Assembly (NCBI GenBank): GCA_944386395.1
Contig: CALXAZ010000176.1
Location: 1-5,292, forward strand
DNA from: an uncultured Clostridia bacterium
GTDB lineage: Bacteria > Bacillota > Clostridia > Oscillospirales > JAAYOS01
DNA length: 5,292 nt
Reading direction: 5' to 3'
The stretch's first letter is position 1, and the number at the start of each line of letters is the position of its first letter. The translations under genes were made by a program, and so were the position numbers. This document shows positions 1-5,292 of this stretch, one piece after another. The notes beneath the pieces are model-generated. The model had not been told where the DNA came from and made no database searches. It saw only the letters and a list, made by a program, of their open reading frames with translations.

Positions 1-1020
1 GACCATGGAGTAGATGGCCATATCGCCAAAAGCAAGCCTGTCACCAGGTTTCAGTGGAAAATCAAATGAGTAGTCCCCTATAATGTCACCAGCAAGACAG
101 GTGGGACCACCGAGACGGTAGGTAAAATTTTTTTCACCTGCCAAACCAGAACCTTCAAGAGGGGGACGGTACGGCATCTCCAGGACATCTGGCATATGGC
201 ATGCGGCGGAAGTATCAAGTATTGCTATATCAATGTCGTATGAAAGAGTATCGAGCACCGTGGTTATGAGCCAGCCGGAGTTCAGAGCTATTGCTTCCCC
301 GGGCTCAAGATATACCTGGATATTATATTTATCGCGTACTCGTATTATCTCTGAGCAAAGCAGATCGATGTCATATCCATCCTTTGTTATATGGTGTCCA
401 CCGCCGAAATTTATCCATTCCATATCATAAAGATATTTACCAAATTGCTCTTCTATGGTCATAAGGGTCTCGGAAAGTGCGTCAGCTCCCTGCTCACATA
501 GCGTATGAAAATGCAGTCCGCTCACGCCGTTTAGGCTATCGTGCTCAAAATATTCTGCTGGCACGCCAAGGCGGCTGCCGGGGGAGCATGGATCATATAT
601 TGCATGCTTCTGAGTTGAGTGTCTGGGATTTACTCGCAGCCCTATTGAACAGCCGGCGCTTATTGCCTGATGGCGAAATTTTTTAAGCTGTGAAAATGAG
701 TTGAAAACAATGTGATTGCAAAGAGAAGATATTTCGGCAAAATCTTCTTCTTTATATGCCGGAGAAAAAATGTGCGTTTCCCCTCCAAAGAAATCATGAC
801 CAAGCTTGGCTTCAAACAGCCCACTGGCAGTGGTTCCGAAAAGGTATTTGGAAATCTTGGGATAGAGTGGAAAAAAAGAAAACGCTTTTTGTGCAAGCAA
901 TATTTTACAACCTGTGCGATCCGATACATTTTTTAGTGTTTGCAGGTTTTTGAGTATGATTGCCTCATCTACTACATAGCACGGTGTAGGAATGTTTTCG
1001 CATGTGGTCAATATGTCCAT
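1..1020 (-). CDS. nspC: Carboxynorspermidine/carboxyspermidine decarboxylase (NspC family), 3' end cut off by window edge
   Basis: This PLP enzyme of the fold type III (alanine racemase/ornithine decarboxylase-like) group removes the carboxyl group from carboxyspermidine or carboxynorspermidine, the last step of the S-adenosylmethionine-independent spermidine route. I translated the frame by hand: 340 codons run open from the ATG at 1020 to the window edge. The family is usually about 380 residues, so roughly 40 C-terminal residues are missing. Visible motifs are TPCYVVDEA near residue 12, the likely PLP Schiff-base lysine K45 in LLAQKAF, GLHFHTLCEQ (168-177), the glycine-rich NFGGGHHIT (204-212), EPGEA (239-243), LDTSAACHMPD (268-278), GGPTCLAGD (304-312) with probable catalytic C308 and D312, and GDMAIYSM near the edge with probable PLP-contacting Y337. 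The start shares the A of its ATG with the stop codon of the dehydrogenase (TGATG), so translational coupling is likely; the nearest Shine-Dalgarno-like GGAG is 11 bases away, which is rather far. Family assignment is firm. Substrate (carboxyspermidine, carboxynorspermidine or carboxyaminopropylagmatine) is inferred only. Confidence 0.95.
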   Translation of the reverse strand, partial: MDILTTCENIPTPCYVVDEAIILKNLQTLKNVSDRTGCKILLAQKAFSFFPLYPKISKYLFGTTASGLFEAKLGHDFFGGETHIFSPAYKEEDFAEISSLCNHIVFNSFSQLKKFRHQAISAGCSIGLRVNPRHSTQKHAIYDPCSPGSRLGVPAEYFEHDSLNGVSGLHFHTLCEQGADALSETLMTIEEQFGKYLYDMEWINFGGGHHITKDGYDIDLLCSEIIRVRDKYNIQVYLEPGEAIALNSGWLITTVLDTLSYDIDIAILDTSAACHMPDVLEMPYRPPLEGSGLAGEKNFTYRLGGPTCLAGDIIGDYSFDFPLKPGDRLAFGDMAIYSMV

Positions 1021-2222
1021 CAGTCAACTAGCTCCGGGTTGAAGCTTTCTTTCCATGGGAGACCCCACTTGTTTAGAGCGTCCATAAATGGATCAGGATC
1101 GAATTCCTCGATATTAAATACCCCCGGACCTTTCCATGTACCAGTTACAAGCATCATTGCGCCGATCATTGCGGGAACTCCGGTGGTATAGCTGACGGCC
1201 TGGCTGCCAACCTCGCGGTAACATTCCTGGTGGTCACAGACATTGTATACGTAATAGGTGCGTTCTTTTCCATCTTTGATACCCTTAAATATGCAACCAA
1301 TATTTGTCTTTCCAACTGTGCGTGGACCGAGAGAGGCAGGATCGGGAAGTACAGCCTTGAGAAACTGGAGCGGAACTATCTTGTGTCCCTCAAAATCTAT
1401 CGGTTCTATTGATGTCATGCCGACGTTTTCAAGGCATTTCAAATGAGTGAGATAGCTCTGTCCAAATGTCATGAAAAAGCGTATGCGTTTTATACCGGGA
1501 ATATTAAGCGCCAGGCTTTCGATTTCCTCGTGATGAAGGAGGTACATGTCCTTTTCGCCGATCTCCGGAAAATTGTATACCCTCTTGATTTCCATCGGCT
1601 CTGTTTCGATCCAGTGACCATTTTCCCAGTAGCTGCCTTTTGCGGAGACCTCGCGGATGTTTATCTCAGGGTTGAAGTTGGTAGCAAAGGGGTAGCCGTG
1701 ATCACCCGCGTTACAATCGAGGATATCTATCTCATGTATTTCGTCAAAATAATGCTTCAGGGCATAGGCGGCAAAAACGCTTGTTACACCGGGATCAAAG
1801 CCACTGCCCAGAAGCGCAGTTATGCCCGCGTTTTTGAAACGGTCACGATATGCCCATTGCCACTTGTATTCAAATTTTGCCGTATCCTCCGGCTCATAGT
1901 TTGCGGTGTCCACATAATCGACACCGGCGGCAAGGCACGCGTCCATTATGTGTAGATCCTGATAGGGAAGGGCAAGATTCAGCACAACATTCGGTTTTTC
2001 ACGTTTAATTAGCTCGGTGAGAGCGGGAACGTCATCAGCATCTATTTGTGCGGTTGTGATTTTAGTGCTGGTTTTCCCCTCCAGTTTGGATTTTATCGCA
2101 TCACATTTTGACAACGTACGGCTGGCGATACATATTTCATTAAAAACATCACTGTTTTGGCAGCATTTGTGTATTGCAACTGAGGCGACGCCCCCGGCTC
2201 CAATTATAAGAGCTTTTGCCAT
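1020..2222 (-). CDS. Carboxynorspermidine/carboxyspermidine dehydrogenase (saccharopine dehydrogenase/LYS1 family)
   Basis: The product, 400 residues from the start chosen here, is a typical full-length member of the family that reductively condenses L-aspartate beta-semialdehyde with a diamine using NADPH. With putrescine it gives carboxyspermidine, with diaminopropane carboxynorspermidine. The N-terminal Rossmann nucleotide-binding motif is GAGGVAS (residues 8-14), followed by ASRT (33-36), where the 2'-phosphate of NADPH is commonly bound. Further family blocks are LNLALPYQD (81-89), GSGFDPGVT (139-147), a central HGYPFATNFNPEIN segment near residue 175 and YTTGVPAMIGAMM (345-357). An ATG three codons upstream (2231) is possible. 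The ATG at 2222 is preferred because AAAGGA lies 8 bases before it and because the family typically starts M-x-K-A-L-I-I-G-A-G. The gene lies 14 bases after speE and overlaps nspC, its usual partner enzyme. A true lysine-pathway saccharopine dehydrogenase is unlikely given the neighbours. It could instead act on agmatine (carboxyaminopropylagmatine dehydrogenase); sequence reading alone cannot decide. Confidence 0.93.
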   Translation of the reverse strand: MAKALIIGAGGVASVAIHKCCQNSDVFNEICIASRTLSKCDAIKSKLEGKTSTKITTAQIDADDVPALTELIKREKPNVVLNLALPYQDLHIMDACLAAGVDYVDTANYEPEDTAKFEYKWQWAYRDRFKNAGITALLGSGFDPGVTSVFAAYALKHYFDEIHEIDILDCNAGDHGYPFATNFNPEINIREVSAKGSYWENGHWIETEPMEIKRVYNFPEIGEKDMYLLHHEEIESLALNIPGIKRIRFFMTFGQSYLTHLKCLENVGMTSIEPIDFEGHKIVPLQFLKAVLPDPASLGPRTVGKTNIGCIFKGIKDGKERTYYVYNVCDHQECYREVGSQAVSYTTGVPAMIGAMMLVTGTWKGPGVFNIEEFDPDPFMDALNKWGLPWKESFNPELVD

Positions 2223-2230
2223 ATTTATCA

Positions 2231-2236
2231 TCCTTT
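2231..2236 (-). promoter_or_regulatory. Ribosome binding site of the dehydrogenase gene
   Basis: AAAGGA lies immediately after the speE TAG stop and eight bases before the ATG at 2222. It touches the alternative ATG at 2231 and so cannot serve that codon, which is the main reason for starting the protein three residues later. Confidence 0.7.
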
Positions 2237-3091
2237 CTAGCGTTCGGCTTCCTTGAGTAGGTTGTTTACATATGTCGGAAGGGCAAATGCCCCCCGATGA
2301 AGGCGGGTGTTGTAGTATTTGGTGTCAAGCTTTAGCTTTTCCCATTCGTCTGCGTGGAGGTCTGCCAGCGGGTCAAGCCCCTTCGAGGCGAAGCCAAAGA
2401 GCCAATGTCCAGACGGATACGTAGGAATGTGGGCTTGATATACCTTACAAATGGGAAAAGCAGAAAATATGTTAAAGTGTGCTTTGCGGCAGGCATCCGC
2501 ATCCTCAGAATAAAATGGTGATTCGTGCTGATTGACAAGTATACCGTGTGTTTTTAGCGCCTTGTGACAATTCCCGTAAAACTCGCGGGTAAATAGTCCC
2601 TCACCCGGACCAAACGGGTCTGTAGAGTCGACAAGGATAATATCATATGTGTTTTCAAATCTGCGGATATATCTCAGTCCATCCTCATAGTGGATCAAAA
2701 GACGTGGGTCGTTAAATGAGCATGCAACAGAGGGAAGAAAGCTCTCACAAAGCTCGATTACCCTCTGATCTATCTCAACAAGGTCGATCCTCTCTATATT
2801 GGGGTAGCGGCAGAGCTCACGCACACATCCTCCGTCGCCACCGCCAATTATCAGCACATTTTTCGGGTTTGGGTGGACGGCCATCGGGACGTGAACCATC
2901 ATCTCATGGTAGATAAATTCGTCCCTCTCTGTCAGCATCATGTAACCATCTAATGTCAGGAATCTTCCAAATTCATCGCTATCAAAAATTTCTATCTTTT
3001 GAAATCGGCTTTGTTCAGAGCAGAGCTGGCGGCTTATCTCTATGGAAAAACTGGCTCCGGGGGAGTGCCTTTCTGTGTAGCTTATGCTCAT
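2237..3091 (-). CDS. speE: Polyamine aminopropyltransferase (spermidine synthase)
   Basis: A complete 284-residue cytoplasmic enzyme of the usual family length (about 275-290). It transfers the aminopropyl group from decarboxylated S-adenosylmethionine to an amine, normally putrescine, giving spermidine and methylthioadenosine. The small N-terminal beta domain carries LDGYMMLTERDEFIYHEMM (48-65), including the conserved Y61-H62-E63. The Rossmann methyltransferase-like domain has GGGDGG (83-88), VEID (105-108) with E106 expected to hold the donor ribose, YEDG (135-138), the catalytic DSTDP (155-159) with D155 and D158, and the acceptor-site loop IPTYPSGHW (222-230). The C-terminal DTKYYNTRLHRGAFALP block strongly recalls the Bacillus enzyme. 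The ATG overlaps the speA stop codon as ATGA, and an AAAGGGG Shine-Dalgarno site sits 7 bases upstream. Putrescine is the default acceptor; agmatine, or spermidine to give spermine or thermospermine, cannot be excluded by eye. SpeD in the same operon supplies its donor. Confidence 0.96.
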   Translation of the reverse strand: MSISYTERHSPGASFSIEISRQLCSEQSRFQKIEIFDSDEFGRFLTLDGYMMLTERDEFIYHEMMVHVPMAVHPNPKNVLIIGGGDGGCVRELCRYPNIERIDLVEIDQRVIELCESFLPSVACSFNDPRLLIHYEDGLRYIRRFENTYDIILVDSTDPFGPGEGLFTREFYGNCHKALKTHGILVNQHESPFYSEDADACRKAHFNIFSAFPICKVYQAHIPTYPSGHWLFGFASKGLDPLADLHADEWEKLKLDTKYYNTRLHRGAFALPTYVNNLLKEAER

Positions 3092-4551
3092 TTCCTTACC
3101 CCTTTCATTACGTTGAGACTGTTGATTTCCATATCCTCAGGACCTGTGAGAAAACATCCCTTTTCTTTGGCATAGAGGATATACTCTAGTATTTCTTTGG
3201 TTATTCGTTCGCCGGGAGCAAGGATTGGAATACCAGGAGGATAACACATTACAAATTCTGTGCAAATCTGCCCGACTGTTTTTTCAAGCGGCACCTGCTG
3301 AGAGTCGGCATAAAATGCTTCTTGAGGAGTTGCAGCGACGGTTGGGGAAATATACTCCTGCTTTAGTGCTGGAGGAGTATCGCTCCTCCTAAACCGGCGC
3401 CTGATATCGAACAACGCGGATATGAGACGCTCTATATCCCGATCCCGGTCACCCACTGAAACATAGGCGAGGATATTGGACAGGTCTCCAAATTCTGTTT
3501 GGATACCATAATCATCGCGGAGGATATCATAAACCTCGATGCCCGCAAGCCCCAGGCTTGCTGTGTTTATTGAGAGCTTAGTCTCGTCAAAATCAAATAC
3601 AGCGTTACCATCGATAATCTCCTTTGAATAGGCGTAGTAATCTCCGATGAGATTGATTTCGTGCCTTGCATAACCAGTCAGCTCTCTGACCTGGCGAAAG
3701 ATCGAAGCGCCGCTCAAAGCAAGATTTTTGCGGCTTATATCAAGGCTTGACATAAGCAGGTAAGAGCCGGAGGTAGTTTGTGTGAGATTTATTATCTGCC
3801 GTAGCCTATCGGCATTGATTGCGGGTCCGGAGAGAAGGAAAGAGCTCTGGGTAAGTGAACCACCTGATTTGTGCATCGAAACAGCAGCCATATCTGCACC
3901 CGCTGCCATAGCAGAAGTTGGTAACGTTCTGTCGAAATAGAAATGGGTACCATGAGCCTCGTCGGCAAGCATAAGCATGCCACGGTCATGTGCAAGCTTG
4001 GTTATGGCACGTATATCGGAGCATATGCCATAATAAGTTGGATTGTTCACAAGAACCGCTTTTGCATCTGGATTCTCATCTATTGCCTTTTTAACATCGC
4101 TGACGCTCATACCAAGGGCAATGCCAAGCCTTTCATTCGTACCGGGAAAGACATAGACAGGGACGGCGCCGTTAAGAACAATGGCGTTTATCACGCTACG
4201 GTGGACATTTCTGGGAAGTATTATTTTATCTCCTCTTGAGCACGCAGCGAGTACCATGCTCTGAACGGAGGAGGTAGTGCCCCCAACCATCAAAAAGGCA
4301 TGAGCTGCTCCGAATGCATCGGCGGCGAGTTCTTCCGCTTCACGTATAACACTAACTGGATGACACAGGTTGTCGAGTGGTTTCATAGAGTTGACATCAA
4401 CGGTCAAACACTTTTCGCCAAGAAATTCGGTAAGCTCCGGGTTACCTTTGCCGCGTTTGTGACCAGGTACGTCAAAGGGTACTATCCGTGCTGCCTTAAA
4501 CTTTTCTAATGCCTCATAGATAGGTGCGCGTTTTTGAAGCTCTCTGTTCAT
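3088..4551 (-). CDS. speA: Orn/Lys/Arg decarboxylase, short aminotransferase-fold type (probable arginine decarboxylase)
   Basis: A 487-residue PLP-dependent decarboxylase of fold type I, matching the length of Bacillus SpeA (about 490). It lacks the N-terminal wing domain of the larger acid-inducible enterobacterial enzymes. Motifs, numbered from the chosen ATG: PGHKRG (29-34), GGTTSSVQSM (90-99) in the cofactor phosphate region, NPTYYG (170-175), DEAHGTHF (197-204) with D197 expected to contact the pyridine nitrogen, HKSGGSLTQSS (227-237) with K228 as the Schiff-base lysine, and the C-terminal YPPGIPILAPGE (437-448). A TTG at 4563, in frame, would add four residues. The ATG at 4551 is preferred because GAGG lies six bases upstream. 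The gene follows speD by 8 bases and overlaps speE (ATGA), so it is firmly part of the operon. It supplies the amine acceptor for the downstream enzymes. Arginine (giving agmatine) is the most common substrate of this short Bacillota subfamily, but ornithine and lysine enzymes share these motifs, so the specificity and the speA symbol are inferred. Confidence 0.92.
   Translation of the reverse strand: MNRELQKRAPIYEALEKFKAARIVPFDVPGHKRGKGNPELTEFLGEKCLTVDVNSMKPLDNLCHPVSVIREAEELAADAFGAAHAFLMVGGTTSSVQSMVLAACSRGDKIILPRNVHRSVINAIVLNGAVPVYVFPGTNERLGIALGMSVSDVKKAIDENPDAKAVLVNNPTYYGICSDIRAITKLAHDRGMLMLADEAHGTHFYFDRTLPTSAMAAGADMAAVSMHKSGGSLTQSSFLLSGPAINADRLRQIINLTQTTSGSYLLMSSLDISRKNLALSGASIFRQVRELTGYARHEINLIGDYYAYSKEIIDGNAVFDFDETKLSINTASLGLAGIEVYDILRDDYGIQTEFGDLSNILAYVSVGDRDRDIERLISALFDIRRRFRRSDTPPALKQEYISPTVAATPQEAFYADSQQVPLEKTVGQICTEFVMCYPPGIPILAPGERITKEILEYILYAKEKGCFLTGPEDMEINSLNVMKGVRK
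3099..3105 (-). promoter_or_regulatory. Ribosome binding site of speE, inside the speA 3' end
   Basis: AAAGGGG is placed seven bases before the speE ATG (3091), within the last codons of speA. A second AAGG is only two bases from the ATG and is probably too close. The good spacing supports the start at 3091 and its ATGA overlap with the speA stop. Confidence 0.7.
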
Positions 4552-4557
4552 ATTATG

Positions 4558-4561
4558 CCTC
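4558..4561 (-). promoter_or_regulatory. Ribosome binding site of speA, overlapping the speD stop codon
   Basis: GAGG lies six bases before the ATG at 4551 and shares bases with the speD TGA stop (4562-4560). It decides between the ATG at 4551 and the upstream in-frame TTG at 4563, because the TTG would overlap this site and has no equally good site of its own seen here. The layout suggests that ribosomes finishing speD promote initiation on speA. Confidence 0.7.
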
Positions 4562-5292
4562 AATAGATATTGCTGCCAGAGAATATTTCTATCATTTCCC
4601 GGCGCAAATTGTTAGTGATTTCAAGTCTTGTTCGAGGAGGAATCTCATATATATCTGCGTTAAAAAGATAGTTTTGCAAGTCGAGCTCTTTTAAAAGCAT
4701 TTTTGTGTGATATATGTTTGCTTGATATACGTTTATATCAACTGCATCATAGCGACCAAGAGTAGCAGGGTCGATGTAATCCTGAATGGAGGTCATTTTG
4801 TGATCCATAAAGAGCTTTTTGCCGCTCATATCCCGGGTAAAACCGCGGACACGGTAATCCATAGTGATGATGTCCGAGTCAAAGCTTCCAATAAGGAAAT
4901 CGAGAGTTGAAAGCGGAGTTATTTCGCCACATGTGGCAACGTCGATATCCACGCGGAAAGTGGCAAGAGATGTATCAGGATGGTATTCAGGATAGGTATG
5001 GACGGTTACATGGCTCTTATCAAGATGCCCAACGATGAGATCAGGCTGGATCGGAGGTTTTGGAGTCATTGACTCTTCCGCAATTAGAAAAGTGACGCTT
5101 GCGCCCTGCGGTTCATAGTCCTGCTTTGACACGTGAAGGACATGTGCTCCTATCATTTCGGTAACCTTAAAAAGGATATTTGTTAAACGTTCGGAGTTAT
5201 ACTGCTCATCTATGTAAGCGATATAATCCCGGCGCTCCCTGGGAGTTTTGGCGTAGCATACATCGTAAATATTAAAGCTGAGGGATTTTGTA
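4560..5292 (-). CDS. speD: S-adenosylmethionine decarboxylase proenzyme, E. coli-type (class 1A), 5' end cut off by window edge
   Basis: This pyruvoyl enzyme decarboxylates S-adenosylmethionine to make the aminopropyl donor for SpeE. The frame stays open upstream of the Met at 5156 to the right edge. Translating it adds 45 residues (including LSFNIYDVCYAKTP and YIAYIDEQYNSERL) that match the E. coli SpeD N-terminal region as I remember it, so the Met at 5156 is internal. In total 243 residues are visible, and about 20 are missing by comparison with the 264-residue E. coli protein. The self-cleavage site is in GHLDKSHVTVHTYPE: cleavage between K and S (Ser codon 5013-5015) makes the beta chain and a pyruvoyl-capped alpha chain. 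With that Ser set as E. coli S112, the expected H117 (in VTVHTYPE) and C140 (in DVATCGE) fall at exactly the right spacing, so the processing and catalytic residues are intact. This is the long class, unlike the short (about 126-residue) Bacillus SpeH type. It is the most upstream gene visible. Confidence 0.96.
   Translation of the reverse strand, partial: TKSLSFNIYDVCYAKTPRERRDYIAYIDEQYNSERLTNILFKVTEMIGAHVLHVSKQDYEPQGASVTFLIAEESMTPKPPIQPDLIVGHLDKSHVTVHTYPEYHPDTSLATFRVDIDVATCGEITPLSTLDFLIGSFDSDIITMDYRVRGFTRDMSGKKLFMDHKMTSIQDYIDPATLGRYDAVDINVYQANIYHTKMLLKELDLQNYLFNADIYEIPPRTRLEITNNLRREMIEIFSGSNIY

Noticed and set aside
660..929. 89-residue open frame on the minus strand
   Set aside because: It is in another frame inside nspC. 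The nspC frame through this stretch reads as a conserved family protein, including the PLP lysine region; this one has no family features.
1..1020. Possible frameshifted or degraded nspC, since no long complete reading frame ends here
   Set aside because: Hand translation from the ATG at 1020 gives 340 uninterrupted codons to the edge with all family motifs in order. It only lacks a stop because the window ends.
1443..1955. 170-residue open frame on the plus strand
   Set aside because: It lies wholly antisense to the dehydrogenase gene, whose product is recognisable along its full length. The translation shows no recognisable motif, so it is a shadow frame.
2222..2236. Possible regulatory or promoter element between speE and the dehydrogenase gene
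   Set aside because: The gap is only 14 bases and is accounted for by a Shine-Dalgarno site and spacer; there is no room for a promoter, and I saw no -35/-10 pair in the end of speE.
3943..4239. 98-residue plus-strand open frame
   Set aside because: It is antisense to the core of the decarboxylase, including DEAHGTHF and NPTYYG, which are clearly the coding strand.

Overview
The window is one continuous polyamine-biosynthesis gene cluster. All five genes lie on the minus strand, so transcription runs from high to low coordinates. In transcription order they are: speD (S-adenosylmethionine decarboxylase, start cut off by the right edge), a speA-type Orn/Lys/Arg decarboxylase, speE (spermidine synthase family), a carboxynorspermidine/carboxyspermidine dehydrogenase of the saccharopine dehydrogenase (LYS1) family, and nspC (carboxynorspermidine/carboxyspermidine decarboxylase, end cut off by the left edge). 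Coding sequence fills essentially the whole window. The junctions are an 8-base gap (speD/speA), an ATGA overlap (speA/speE), a 14-base gap (speE/dehydrogenase) and a TGATG overlap (dehydrogenase/nspC). I see no promoter, terminator, RNA gene, mobile element, repeat or CRISPR array.

The proteins most resemble those of Bacillota, and within them the Clostridia. The decarboxylase is the short aminotransferase-fold type of the Bacillus SpeA class. The SpeE aligns well, from memory, with the Bacillus protein. The Shine-Dalgarno sites are AG-rich, and base composition looks like the mid-40s %GC by eye. An anaerobic, gut-type clostridium is plausible, but the species cannot be named from this window.

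Together the genes encode two different ways of adding an aminopropyl group. SpeD makes decarboxylated S-adenosylmethionine, which SpeE uses as aminopropyl donor. The dehydrogenase and NspC are expected to condense L-aspartate beta-semialdehyde with a diamine and then decarboxylate the product, which needs no S-adenosylmethionine. The SpeA-type enzyme supplies the amine acceptor: agmatine if it uses arginine, putrescine if ornithine, cadaverine if lysine. Both routes can end in spermidine. Their presence in a single tightly coupled operon is the most interesting feature of the window, because it implies redundancy, division of labour or an additional product. No gene converting agmatine to putrescine (speB or aguA/aguB) is visible; it could lie beyond the left edge, downstream of nspC.

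All five reading frames are intact over the visible length and keep the expected catalytic residues. Each enzyme belongs to a known family, so I see no wholly new system. The open questions are the actual substrates and products.
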